From: Nitrospira sp.
GTDB lineage: Bacteria; Nitrospirota; Nitrospiria; Nitrospirales; Nitrospiraceae
Length of the DNA: 36,973 bases
Reading direction: 5' to 3'
NCBI GenBank assembly: GCA_005116885.1
Contig: SWDP01000002.1
Span: forward strand, 159,023-195,995
The notes beneath the pieces are model-generated. The model worked only from the letters and a program-made list of their open reading frames with translations. It was not told where the DNA came from and did no database searches. Positions 8,594 through 15,480 of this stretch are shown here, piece by piece; the stretch's first letter is position 1; every line of letters starts with the position of its first letter. A program made the translations under genes and the position numbers.

Positions 8594-8721
8594 GCAGGAT
8601 GCTGAAAAAGCCCGCCAGCTTCGTTCTCGCCTCGAATGCATCCTCAACGTACCCCAGAGGGTACGCCTCCGGTGCCTTCATCGGCTGCGGCCTTGCTGGA
8701 CAGCCTTTTTGAGCATCTTGC
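8594..8721 (+). repeat. Palindromic repeat, family A, copy 1
   Basis: A 128-bp element with near-perfect 10-bp ends (GCAGGATGCT / AGCATCTTGC, one wobble-type difference), short A/T runs next to the ends (GAAAAAG, CTTTTTG) and a central hairpin CGTACCC-CAGA-GGGTACG. It is homologous to copies at 9429, 13482 and 14201. It lies 3 bases past the exporter stop codon, where it could also act as a bidirectional terminator. No transposase is encoded, so it resembles a MITE or REP-type element. Confidence 0.85.
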
Positions 8722-8826
8722 AAGATTGCTTTCGCGCTGGCTGCCTTGCAAGAGAATCACCTGACCGTTGCGGATCGATATTCCACGCCAGTATACTGAG
8801 GCCTTCTTTGTGAGGAGAGCAGGCTG

Positions 8827-9021
8827 ATGGTGCTGATCTATGAAAGCGATCCGTTAGATAACGAGGATGCGCGCGGGCGGTTCTATCATGTCTGTCGTGG
8901 GCGAATCGATCGGACGGAGATCCAACTTCCGGCTGACGAGAAGGTCTACGAATGTGCCGTGTGTGGGATCGATCTCGAAGCTGAAGACTTTTGGCTGGCA
9001 AGGCAGAAAGGGTCGGTTTAG
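8827..9021 (+). CDS. Small CxxC hypothetical protein
   Basis: 64 residues from ATG 8827 with AGGAGAGCAGGCTG as ribosome-binding region. It contains a single YECAVCGID motif near residue 42, preceded by an acidic N-terminal part and HVCRG near 22, so there are three Cys and one His that could bind one metal. No membrane segment. I do not recognise the family. It sits alone between two palindromic repeats, next to another small Cys-motif gene (9222). Confidence 0.6.
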   Translation: MVLIYESDPLDNEDARGRFYHVCRGRIDRTEIQLPADEKVYECAVCGIDLEAEDFWLARQKGSV

Positions 9022-9221
9022 CCCGCATTACTCATGAGCACTTCTGCTGCAATCGCCGATCCGCTGCTACGACAAGCCTACGGTCGGCGGGCTTGCCCCT
9101 CGGCCCCTCACCGTACTGCACGAGTACGCTTCAGGACCTCAGGGCTCCGCGCGCCGCTCTCGCAACGCGGCTCAGCGATTTCGCGACTAACTGTCATAAG
9201 TAATGTGGGCTAGGAGACGTT
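9022..9221. other. Intergenic stretch with a small hairpin
   Basis: 200 bases without a gene. A perfect 6-bp hairpin CGTACT-GCACG-AGTACG lies near 9113-9129 and resembles in layout the central hairpin of the family A repeats, but the flanks do not match them. A ribosome-binding site (CTAGGAGACG) for the next gene lies at the right end. Confidence 0.35.
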
Positions 9222-9431
9222 ATGGCTGCGAGCATAGGAAGAAAAACAGTAGGCGTATCACGCGGACTCATGATGCTCTGCGATACCTGCCATGCCCAGG
9301 TGATAGCCGATAAACTCACCAACGAGAAGAATTTTGTCGCGGATGCCGAGACCCTCTTCGATACCATCTGCTTTGGTTGCACCGATATCAATAGGCCGCT
9401 GATCGACGACATGGCGGGTAGCGGAGAATGA
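9222..9431 (+). CDS. Small protein with two CxxC motifs
   Basis: 69 residues from ATG 9222 behind TAGGAGACGTT. It has CDTC near residue 20 and CFGC near residue 50, spaced as in a small treble-clef or ribbon zinc site, with a hydrophobic GLMML just before the first pair. No enzymatic motif and no membrane helix. Function unknown. Its stop codon overlaps the first arm of the family A repeat (copy 2), so the element may form the transcript's 3' end. Confidence 0.6.
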   Translation: MAASIGRKTVGVSRGLMMLCDTCHAQVIADKLTNEKNFVADAETLFDTICFGCTDINRPLIDDMAGSGE

Positions 9432-9556
9432 GGATGTTGAAAAATCCCGCCAGCGTCGTTCTCACCTCGAACGCATCCTCAACGTAGCCGAGAGGCTACG
9501 CCTCCGGTGCATTCTTCGGCTACGGCCTTGCTGGACGGGCTTTTTGAACATCCTCA
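9429..9556 (+). repeat. Palindromic repeat, family A, copy 2
   Basis: A 128-bp element in the same orientation as copy 1. Its ends are a perfect 10-bp inverted repeat (TGAGGATGTT / AACATCCTCA) and its central hairpin is CGTAGCC-GAGA-GGCTACG. Both stems differ in sequence from copy 1 yet stay paired. It overlaps the stop codon of the preceding small gene. Confidence 0.85.
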
Positions 9557-9607
9557 TTGCATATTGCCTAAGCACCTCAGGTAACGCATGCGTGACATAA
9601 CAGACAC

Positions 9608-10216
9608 ATGAGCAGGGACATGTCAGAAGCGCGAGATCTTGAATTACGTTGGCCGAAGGATGGTGATCGCCTTTTTGTTGCTTTGGCCTGGGGGCAGGAC
9701 GCTCACGTTGCCCGTCACCCAGGAGAACGCTTTTACCGCATGCCGATGGGTTACAAGCGTGCAGGTGACCTTCTCATTGAGCAAGCGGCCGCTGACATTG
9801 CTGATCGCTCGAATGTTATCTACGCCGCACTTTTTTGTTACAGACACTCGGTCGAACTCTTTCTCAAGAAGCTAATCGCCGACTTTGGCAATGGGCAGGC
9901 GTACTCGCCGAAGAATACGCATGAGCTCAACCGTTTGTGGGAACGGTTCATGTGCATAGTCAACGAGCGTGAAAGTAGCGATACTGATGGCCTAAGCGTA
10001 GTTCAAAGACTCGTCGCAGAGATGCACGAGGCCGACCAAAAGTCAGATGGCTTTCGGTTTCCCACTGATTCGAATGATTTGCCATTCGCATTCGGCGATA
10101 GAGGCATTGATCTTGCCAATGTGCGTGAAGTCATGCAGGGGGCGACCAATTTCTTCGAGTGCACATATTTACATTTCTCATACCAAGATGGTGAGACAAA
10201 GGGTTCAGACCCTTAA
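9608..10216 (+). CDS. Hypothetical protein, possibly HEPN-like
   Basis: 202 residues, start ATG 9608 (ATG 9620 possible). The middle contains a helical block (NVIYAALFCYRHSVELFLKKLI, about residues 69-90) followed by THELNRLWERF near 105, a pattern seen in HEPN-type all-helical proteins linked to defence and toxin systems. I do not see a clear catalytic RxxxxH motif, so nuclease activity cannot be claimed. No partner nucleotidyltransferase is adjacent. It is the first gene in the patch enclosed by repeat copies 2 and 3 and reads away from copy 2. Confidence 0.6.
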   Translation: MSRDMSEARDLELRWPKDGDRLFVALAWGQDAHVARHPGERFYRMPMGYKRAGDLLIEQAAADIADRSNVIYAALFCYRHSVELFLKKLIADFGNGQAYSPKNTHELNRLWERFMCIVNERESSDTDGLSVVQRLVAEMHEADQKSDGFRFPTDSNDLPFAFGDRGIDLANVREVMQGATNFFECTYLHFSYQDGETKGSDP

Positions 10217-10347
10217 CCGTCCCATTTTTCGGTGGATGATGATATGTACACTGGGCCATCATAGGATTATGTGGGGAAAAACTTACTTTTTTGTCGGTTA
10301 CTTGCCGAGATTATAAATTTGCTGGGGAACAAGGAAGAAAAGTACAT

Positions 10348-10644
10348 ATGAGCCAGATTAGAATGTTTAGAATGACCGCGTTGGCCGAAGGCTGTTCATT
10401 TCTCATCTTGTTATGTGTCGCGATGCCGATGAAGTACTTCATGGGGATGCCGGAGGTCGTGAGAGTCGTGGGATCAATACACGGAGGATTGTTCCTGCTC
10501 TATGTGGGCCTGTTAGCTGTCTTGCATGTTAGGCAGCGATGGTCTGTCATGTTTTCACTGTACGCATTCGTTGCGTCTATTATTCCGTTTGGAACATTTA
10601 TCTTAGACAAACAACTCCGTGAGAAAGAAATCGTGACGAACTGA
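10348..10644 (+). CDS. DUF3817-type small membrane protein, copy 1
   Basis: 98 residues from ATG 10348, chosen because AAGGAAGAAA precedes it. A further in-frame start at 10291 lacks a site and would add non-conserved residues. The protein has three hydrophobic segments (about 10-30, 42-60, 68-85) and a conserved EGCSF near residue 13 and GSIHGGLF near 42, matching small integral-membrane DUF3817 proteins. It is about 85 of 98 residues identical to the product at 12685, and the similarity continues past both stop codons. Molecular role unknown. Confidence 0.75.
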   Translation: MSQIRMFRMTALAEGCSFLILLCVAMPMKYFMGMPEVVRVVGSIHGGLFLLYVGLLAVLHVRQRWSVMFSLYAFVASIIPFGTFILDKQLREKEIVTN

Positions 10645-10740
10645 TCAGGAGGAAAATTCTTTTTGTAATTGCAAGATTCTGCCGTTTGACCACCTTGGAA
10701 ACAAAACAAAGCGGCCAGATCCCTAAGCTTTTCAACACGA

Positions 10741-10811
10741 CAATGATCTATACGCATGTCCTCAACCGCGTGGGCCGGGGAGGCGTTCGCAGTCCGCTGG
10801 ATGGGATGTGA
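10741..10811 (+). pseudogene. Tyrosine recombinase 3' remnant (integron-integrase type)
   Basis: The last 23 codons read TTMIYTHVLNR, then a Gly/Val-rich stretch, then RSPLDGM and TGA at 10809-10811. The TTMIYTHVL block includes the catalytic Tyr and the following motif that closes integron integrases and related XerC-type recombinases. Upstream the frame quickly loses similarity (a few residues such as DIPKLFN may be degraded helix). The rest of the gene is gone. It lies between the two DUF3817 genes and immediately left of a long-spaced inverted repeat, which suggests the end of a former mobile element. Confidence 0.75.
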
Positions 10812-10836
10812 CTCCATGCCAGGACGGGTGTTATTT

Positions 10837-10974
10837 CGATCCGCATAAGAACCCGTGATACATGTTTTTGCAGTCGTACCTCTTGAAACGGCAACAGTTA
10901 CGGCGTATTGTTTACGAACATTAGTGGTGTGTTATACGAATAGAAATTGGCTGATCCTGCGCTTATGCGGATCG
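10837..10974. repeat. 13-bp inverted repeat pair next to recombinase remnant
   Basis: CGATCCGCATAAG at 10837-10849 is the exact reverse complement of CTTATGCGGATCG at 10962-10974. The 112 bases between them contain no gene. The pair starts 25 bases after the recombinase remnant's stop codon. It could be the recombination site or terminal structure of the lost element. It does not match the consensus of integron attC sites closely enough for that call. Confidence 0.7.
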
Positions 10975-11111
10975 ACCTAAACATCGTGAGCCAGTCATGA
11001 CCAAGCGGCGCCACCCATGATGAAATAGGGGTGACCCAACGAATTTAGGTACTGAGCGAGCTAGTACAGAGCAGGACACGTTCCTCGGTAATGGAGGAGT
11101 GGAGTCATGCC

Positions 11112-11380
11112 GAATAGAGCACCTCAATCTCGATCTCCCCCTTCATAAGAAGACATTTCACAGTTCGTTTTCCACTTGAAACACCAAAGATCACTCATGA
11201 AAGAGGTGAAGCTGATATTCGCCTGGAGGCAGAGATGCGGGGCACACACGAGCAAGGGTGAGGAGAGTTCGATATTTGCAGGGAGGTCTGGGCTCGAGCA
11301 GCGCATCCAATAGTGAGCCGACTTCCATCGACGATGGCATGTCGCTTGCGCGGCTCCCGTACAAATAGTTTCACTTCCAA
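11112..11380 (-). pseudogene. Probable decayed FHA-domain gene
   Basis: From TTG 11380 the minus strand reads EVKLFVREPRKRHAIVDGS then RLTIG, the opening of an FHA phosphopeptide-binding domain. Later blocks compatible with the same fold appear only in another frame (SPDLPANIELS, HLCLQANISF). The end of the domain (KGEIEIEVL) appears only in a further frame. I infer an FHA gene with at least two frameshifts. The match rests on pattern reading alone, so confidence is low. Confidence 0.35.
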
Positions 11381-11401
11381 CCAAGGGAAAGGAAACTGAA
11401 G

Positions 11402-11902
11402 ATGAAAACTACTTTGATGGCAATGTTGATCACGGCCACGCTTATGGCCTCGGCTAGCAGTTCCTTTGCGGAATTGGCATCGTTCCTACAGGCCTCGAAC
11501 AACGAGGAGCAGCTCGCGAAGGACACCAAACCGAACGTCGTCACGATGAAGACGGACGCAGGCGGAGGCCTCACTAATAGGAACGGTGTGGTTACAGTCC
11601 GTGCCGACGGGGCGTACTTCTTGATGGCGGCAGCGCAGGTCGGCGGAAAAGTTGCAGGTTCTGTACGACTCTGGATCAGGGTCAACGGCAAGGATGTAGT
11701 CAATTCCAACACCGAGCAGATGATTCCTGACGCGTCCTTCACCGCCGTTCTGGTATCCCAAGGCGTGCAGATGTTGAGGAATGGCGACACGATCGAAACG
11801 GTCTACTCCGGGTCGGCGCCTGGCCTCGGTTTGATCGTGAAAAAGCCGGAAGGTGAACCCGTGGTGCCGAGCATCATTTTTTCGGCATTCAAGGTCAATT
11901 GA
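11402..11902 (+). CDS. Secreted C1q/TNF-like beta-sandwich protein
   Basis: 166 residues from ATG 11402 behind GGGAAAGGAAACTGAAG. Residues 1-23 form a signal peptide (cut near SFA). From about residue 60 the pattern NGVVTVRADGAYFLMAAAQV, VRLWIRVNGKDV and NGDTIETVYSG resembles the jelly-roll of bacterial C1q-like proteins, where a gly/aromatic strand is followed by an exposed NG loop. Such proteins are exported and often trimeric, with adhesion or coat roles. A strong GC hairpin follows 28 bases later. It is transcribed alone. The C1q assignment is by pattern and moderate. Confidence 0.65.
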   Translation: MKTTLMAMLITATLMASASSSFAELASFLQASNNEEQLAKDTKPNVVTMKTDAGGGLTNRNGVVTVRADGAYFLMAAAQVGGKVAGSVRLWIRVNGKDVVNSNTEQMIPDASFTAVLVSQGVQMLRNGDTIETVYSGSAPGLGLIVKKPEGEPVVPSIIFSAFKVN

Positions 11903-11929
11903 CCACGGCCACAACGAAGAGGGTTGTGA

Positions 11930-11964
11930 CCGGAGTGCGGCGGCCTTAGCCGGCCGCACTCCGG
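11930..11964 (+). terminator. Strong GC-rich hairpin after secreted protein gene
   Basis: CCGGAGTGCGGC (11930-11941) pairs perfectly with GCCGCACTCCGG (11953-11964) around an 11-base loop that can itself fold. No T-run follows, so it is not a classical intrinsic terminator, but its position 28 bases past the stop codon suggests a 3'-end structure. Confidence 0.5.
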
Positions 11965-12124
11965 GTCGGGTGGTAGGACCGCCACCGGCGCCCGGTCGGT
12001 GGTAAGGTAGTGTGCGCGCGGCCGCAGTTGAGCCGCAACGTTAGCCTACTTGATATGGTCTTTTCTTCGCCGGTGGCGACAGATGTCAGAGACCCTACCT
12101 CCTTCTCTGTGGTAAGTTCTCCCC

Positions 12125-12355
12125 ATGGAGACCCCTATGGATGCCCGATACATGAGCCGTGACCCCGAGGTCATGAGTGGCGCGTTGTGCTTCACAGGCA
12201 CACGTGTCCTTGTGCAAAACCTTTTCGACTACCTTCAAGGAATCTCCTCGCTTGAAGAGTTTCTGCAAGACTTTCCCTCTGTATCTCGAGAAGCTGCCGT
12301 AGCCGTTATCGAGGACGCAAAGAGCAGGCTGTTTGCAGATGCGATTACTTCTTGA
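12125..12355 (+). CDS. DUF433 antitoxin-like protein
   Basis: 76 residues, start ATG 12125 or 12137. The sequence carries the DUF433 pattern: SRDPEVMSGALCFTGTRVLV, a short Leu/Glu helix (SLEEFLQDFPSVS) and REAAVAVIEDAKSRL. DUF433 is a winged-helix or HTH-type module usually found as the antitoxin paired with a PIN-like DUF5615 toxin. Here the next gene is exactly that partner and overlaps its 3' end by about 17 bases, the usual coupled arrangement. The antitoxin itself looks intact. Confidence 0.82.
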   Translation: METPMDARYMSRDPEVMSGALCFTGTRVLVQNLFDYLQGISSLEEFLQDFPSVSREAAVAVIEDAKSRLFADAITS

Positions 12356-12589
12356 CGATTCTGTCCCGGTTCGCTTGCGGCGGTCTTTGCCAAGTCACTC
12401 GGTTAAAACCGTAGTTGAAATGGGCTGGGGAGGGGTAAAGAACGGCGCTCTCTTGACTCTAGCGGCCAAGGAATTTGACGCATTTCTCACCGTCGACAAG
12501 AACCTTCCTTACAGCTGCCACTTGTTCAGACACTGGAGCAAGCACTTGACAGTCTGCAGCCCTGTACTTTTATACGGGTTGGGGTATAA
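12339..12589 (+). pseudogene. DUF5615 PIN-like toxin, frameshifted
   Basis: The N-terminal part reads RLLLDDSVPVRLRRSL, WGGVKNGALLTLA and FDAFLTVDKNLPY, the PIN-like acidic core of DUF5615 toxins (Asp-Asp near residue 6 and Asp in TVDKNL). After that the annotated frame turns to nonsense. The +1 frame instead gives LPLVQTLEQALDSLQP, then IRV and TAA at 12587-12589, which is the expected C-terminus. The usual 15-20 residues between these parts are missing. I infer a small out-of-frame deletion near 12505-12515 that kills the toxin while the antitoxin stays intact. Confidence 0.7.
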
Positions 12590-12684
12590 CCCGGCATGGG
12601 GAAAACAAAGGGGAGGCATTCTGAATTTTCTTGGGTGACCGCTCGGATTTTATATTCCATGAGGAAGAAGGAAGAACAGTAACT

Positions 12685-12981
12685 ATGACCCAGATCAGAG
12701 TTTTTAGAATGACAGCGTTAGCGGAAGGCTGTTCATTTCTCATTTTGCTATTCATTGCGATGCCGATGAAGTACTTCATGGGGATGCCGGAGGTCGTGAG
12801 AGTCGTGGGCTCAATACATGGAGGATTGTTCCTGCTCTATGTCGGCCTGTTGGCCGCAATACATTTTCGGCAACGATGGTCTTTCATGTTTTCACTGTAT
12901 GCGTTTATTGCGTCTATTATTCCGTTCGGAACATTTGTGTTGGACAAACATCTTCGGGAGAAAGAAGCAGTAGCGAACTGA
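12685..12981 (+). CDS. DUF3817-type small membrane protein, copy 2
   Basis: 98 residues from ATG 12685 with AGGAAGAAGGAAGAAC upstream. It has the same three-segment membrane layout and EGCSF / GSIHGGLF motifs as copy 1 at 10348, differing at about 13 residues, mostly conservative. Bases just after both stop codons also match (CTGATCA, then GGAAAATTCTTT). The direct duplication therefore includes the 3' flank and encloses about 2 kb of mobile and toxin-antitoxin debris. Which copy is ancestral cannot be told. Confidence 0.75.
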   Translation: MTQIRVFRMTALAEGCSFLILLFIAMPMKYFMGMPEVVRVVGSIHGGLFLLYVGLLAAIHFRQRWSFMFSLYAFIASIIPFGTFVLDKHLREKEAVAN

Positions 12982-12998
12982 TCAAGAAGGAAAATTCT

Positions 12999-13337
12999 TT
13001 ACTTGCAGGTTTTTCCATCGAAGTGGAGACAGCTTGTCTCTCCGGATTTTACCTTCCAGGTTTTCAATAGCGGCGCTTGCCCGTTGTCTCTCATCTCGAC
13101 AACGAAGTCCACAAGGCCCGAGATCGGTAGCTTTTCGATGTGAGGCTTGGCCGGTTCGGGAACGTCTACCCAGAATATCCCGCCGAGGGTCGAAATCAAG
13201 ACGCGATGCGTGTCTACGTCGACTTGAATGACCGGGCTGTAGAAACTCTTGTCTTCGGCAAAGCTAGGGGACGCGATCAGAATGAGGAGAGAGAGACTGC
13301 AGAGGACCGCGAGAAGCCGTGTGCGTCTGTTTGGCAT
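12999..13337 (-). CDS. Small exported hypothetical protein
   Basis: 112 residues with an evident signal peptide (RRTRLLAVLCSLSLLILIAS, cut after SFA near residue 27). The mature part is about 85 residues, beta-rich, with two Cys near the C-terminus (CLHFDGKTC) that could form a disulfide in the periplasm. No lipobox or catalytic motif. I do not recognise a family. It reads opposite to the DUF3817 gene and the two 3' ends are 17 bases apart. Confidence 0.65.
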   Translation of the reverse strand: MPNRRTRLLAVLCSLSLLILIASPSFAEDKSFYSPVIQVDVDTHRVLISTLGGIFWVDVPEPAKPHIEKLPISGLVDFVVEMRDNGQAPLLKTWKVKSGETSCLHFDGKTCK

Positions 13338-13481
13338 GATGCGCTCTCTTTCTTGCGAGAGAAATCAGATGGACATTATCGCACCAGGGTCAAGTGGAAA
13401 CAAACTGGAAATTGTCGAGTGGAGGTTAGTGTGCGAGAATTTTGATGATCAGTATGTGTGCCACAACAGGAACAGATTCAC

Positions 13482-13606
13482 GCAGGATGCTCAAAAAGGC
13501 TGTCCAGCGCGGCTGCAGCCGATGGAAGCACCGGAGGCGTAGCCTCTGGCTACGTTGAGGATGCTTTCGAGGCGAGAACGAAGCTGGCGGGCTTTTCAGC
13601 ATCCTG
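13482..13606 (-). repeat. Palindromic repeat, family A, copy 3
   Basis: A 125-bp element in reverse orientation to copies 1 and 2. Its ends are a perfect 10-bp inverted repeat (GCAGGATGCT / AGCATCCTGC) and its centre is CGTAGCC-TCT-GGCTACG. It directly abuts the stop codon of the JAMM protease gene. With copy 2 it brackets the mobile patch 9557-13481 in inverted orientation. Confidence 0.85.
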
Positions 13607-14119
13607 CTATATCGTTGTGATGTGGGCCTGCGTGACCGTTCCCCCTGTAATCCAGTATCCGCGGATATCCGGCTTGGATTTTTCCATCAGAGAGATGAGC
13701 AGATAAGCGGGGATGGGCAGGTTAATTTTTGGCCAGATTTCTTCGTAGTCGGTGGCGATCTTGATATCGGTAGTCGAAGGGCGTGCCGGGTCGTGAGGAT
13801 GAGAGTGGTAGACCACTTGCAGGTCGAGCCCTTTGTTTCGAATGTCTTTCTTCGCCACGGAAAAATCTTGCATATCCATCACGAAGGCGATCTCGGCTCG
13901 TTCGGCTGGTGATAGTCGTTCCAAATGCGCCACCTTTGCCGGATCGAAGGACGACAATTTCTCAGCTCCTTCGAGTGCCACAATATTCTTGATCCGGTAG
14001 ACATGGGTGACAGTCCCGTTGGTTCCAGCCAGAAGCCCGCAACATTCATAGGGGTCGAGTTCCCTGGCGTGGGCCACCATGTCGTCGAGGATCGATTGAG
14101 GGATGATGAGATCAGACAC
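13607..14119 (-). CDS. JAMM/MPN+ metalloprotease for sulfur-carrier maturation
   Basis: A zinc isopeptidase-like protein of about 170 residues. The JAMM motif is complete: catalytic Glu 25 in YECCGLLAG, His 105 and His 107 in VVYHSHPHDPARPS, Ser 115 and Asp 118. In bacteria this family (Mec, QbsD, HcyD) releases amino acids from carrier proteins or trims residues beyond Gly-Gly. Here both carriers in the cluster end with extra residues, so trimming is the likely job. I prefer GTG 14119 (VSDLIIPQ), which fits family starts; GTG 14152 would add 11 residues. Neither has a strong ribosome-binding site. It is separated from the rest of the cluster by a palindromic repeat. Confidence 0.85.
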   Translation of the reverse strand: MSDLIIPQSILDDMVAHARELDPYECCGLLAGTNGTVTHVYRIKNIVALEGAEKLSSFDPAKVAHLERLSPAERAEIAFVMDMQDFSVAKKDIRNKGLDLQVVYHSHPHDPARPSTTDIKIATDYEEIWPKINLPIPAYLLISLMEKSKPDIRGYWITGGTVTQAHITTI

Positions 14120-14200
14120 GGCTAGCAGACTACTGAGAAAAAAATTTGGCACGGAAGAAATTCATTGGCCCGCGTACCTTTGGCCACAGGAGCTGGCGAT

Positions 14201-14324
14201 ACAGAATGCTCAAAAAGACCGTCAGCGCGGCCGCAGTGAGCAAGGAGGCGAGGCGTACCCTTTGGGTACGTTGAGTCTCTGAGCGATGCGAGAACAAAGC
14301 TGGCGGACTTTTTCAGCATTCTGT
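14201..14324 (-). repeat. Palindromic repeat, family A, copy 4
   Basis: A 124-bp element in the same orientation as copy 3. Its ends are a perfect 10-bp inverted repeat (ACAGAATGCT / AGCATTCTGT), again changed in sequence but still paired, with centre CGTACCC-TTT-GGGTACG. It separates the JAMM protease from the E1-like gene and could attenuate or process the transcript at that point. Confidence 0.85.
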
Positions 14325-14328
14325 TTAG

Positions 14329-15132
14329 TTAGATGGTGCAGCTGACAGTATAGTCCATGCTGAGATTTGTGATCTTCGGATTCTGGCCGCAGAGCGGACA
14401 GGCTGGATCTTTGGGGCGTCTGACTTTTCTGAATTTCATCTCGAGGGCGTCGTAGATCAAGAGGCGATCGGCCAATGTTTCACCGATGCCGAGAATTTCC
14501 TTGATCGCTTCCGATGCCTGAAGAATGCCCATGGTTCCGGCGAGAGCGCCTAACACGCCGGCTTCTTGGCAATTCGGCACGAGTCCTGCCGGTGGTGGCT
14601 CCGGGTAGAGGCAGCGGTAGCAGGGATAGCCGGCATGAGGCTTGATCGTCGTGAGTTGTCCTTCAAACCGGAACATGCTGGCAGAAATAAGCGTCTTTTT
14701 GGCGAAGAAGCAGGCGTCATTCACCAGAAAACGTGTTGCAAAGTTGTCGGAACCATCCAGCACCATGTCGAACTGGGAGACCAGCGAAAGAATATTGTCG
14801 CTGTCGACATTCTGGTGATAGGTCTTGATCGTAATCTCCGGGTTAATTGCGGACAGGGTTTTTCTGCCGGACTCTACTTTCGCCATACCGACCGTTGCTG
14901 TGGAGTGCAGGATTTGGCGTTGTAAGTTCGAAAGATCAACAACATCGCCATCAACGAGACCAATTGTACCCACGCCAGCGGCAGCGAGATAAAGCCCGGC
15001 AGGCGAGCCGAGCCCTCCGGCGCCGATGAGCAAAACTTTGGCCTTGGCCAGCTTCATCTGGCCCTTGCCGCCCACGTCGCTCAGAATAATTTGACGACTG
15101 TATCGTTCTATCTGCTGTTCAGTGAGTTCCAT
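14329..15132 (-). CDS. moeB: E1-like sulfur-carrier adenylyltransferase (MoeB/ThiF family), copy 1
   Basis: 267 residues. It activates a carrier protein's C-terminal Gly by adenylation, ready for sulfur transfer. Visible: opening ERYSRQIILSDVGGKGQ, nucleotide loop LLIGAGGLGSPA near residue 35, DVVDLSNLQRQILH near 63, DGSDNFATRFLVNDAC near 126, and zinc-binding CYRC near 170 paired with CPLC near 246. No rhodanese domain is present, so sulfur must come from elsewhere. About half its residues match the second copy at 17030, which suggests specialisation for different carriers. It is downstream of the NIL-domain gene, after a 108-bp gap with GTGATG palindromes. Confidence 0.9.
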   Translation of the reverse strand: MELTEQQIERYSRQIILSDVGGKGQMKLAKAKVLLIGAGGLGSPAGLYLAAAGVGTIGLVDGDVVDLSNLQRQILHSTATVGMAKVESGRKTLSAINPEITIKTYHQNVDSDNILSLVSQFDMVLDGSDNFATRFLVNDACFFAKKTLISASMFRFEGQLTTIKPHAGYPCYRCLYPEPPPAGLVPNCQEAGVLGALAGTMGILQASEAIKEILGIGETLADRLLIYDALEMKFRKVRRPKDPACPLCGQNPKITNLSMDYTVSCTI

Positions 15133-15138
15133 AAAGTC

Positions 15139-15238
15139 CGTGATCAGTGATGTGTGATGCGCGACGAGTTAGGATTCATAATTTGGTAGAGCTTTCCTTG
15201 AGAGTACCCATCACTCATCACACGTCACTTCTCACTCC
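15139..15238. repeat. GTGATG-rich imperfect palindrome, copy 1
   Basis: The gap between the E1-like gene and the NIL gene has GTGATCAGTGATGTGTGATG near 15139-15159 and CATCACTCATCACACGTCAC near 15208-15227. The second is an imperfect reverse complement of the first. A similar structure lies at 17851-17927 in the same cluster. Confidence 0.6.
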
Positions 15239-15240
15239 CC

Positions 15241-15480
15241 CTATTCCACGACATTCAATTCGATCGGGTCGACGACGACGCCTTTCGTGCGAAGGCCTAC
15301 GATCGCCCGCTCGATTTCTGTGCTGTCGCCGGTCAGCTCAAGATCCATCCATCCGGTGGTTTCACGCACATCGGCGCGCCGGACGTTGGTGACGACTTTG
15401 TACTCGTGGCCGATCTGATAGATCACCGGTTCTTTGATCTTGTCTTCTGGGAACTGAACGTGCACTTTCACATGCGGCAT
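15241..15480 (-). CDS. NIL-domain protein
   Basis: 79 residues matching the NIL fold, a ferredoxin-like domain best known from the C-terminus of methionine ABC importers (MetN), where it binds methionine and inhibits transport. Here it stands alone: [21 protein letters not shown] near residue 18, GWMDLELTG near 43 and a final [10 protein letters not shown] strand. The ATG lies inside the last codons of the MoaD-like gene, with GGAGGT 5 bases upstream. Stand-alone NIL genes are often linked to sulfur-carrier and methionine clusters; a role in sensing a sulfur amino acid or in sulfide handling is inference. Confidence 0.85.
   Translation of the reverse strand: MPHVKVHVQFPEDKIKEPVIYQIGHEYKVVTNVRRADVRETTGWMDLELTGDSTEIERAIVGLRTKGVVVDPIELNVVE

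Noticed and set aside
8409-9028. Minus-strand frames across the family A repeat and the small Cys-motif gene
   Set aside because: They are translations of the palindromic repeat and antisense frames; the small plus-strand gene has a good ribosome-binding site.
11486-11959. Minus-strand frame of 157 codons
   Set aside because: Antisense to the secreted C1q-like protein, which has a signal peptide and a good ribosome-binding site.
12030-12060. GTTAGCC next to GCCGCAAC as a possible integron attC core
   Set aside because: The core does not fit GTTRRRY and no matching RYYYAAC arm with the right spacing was found.
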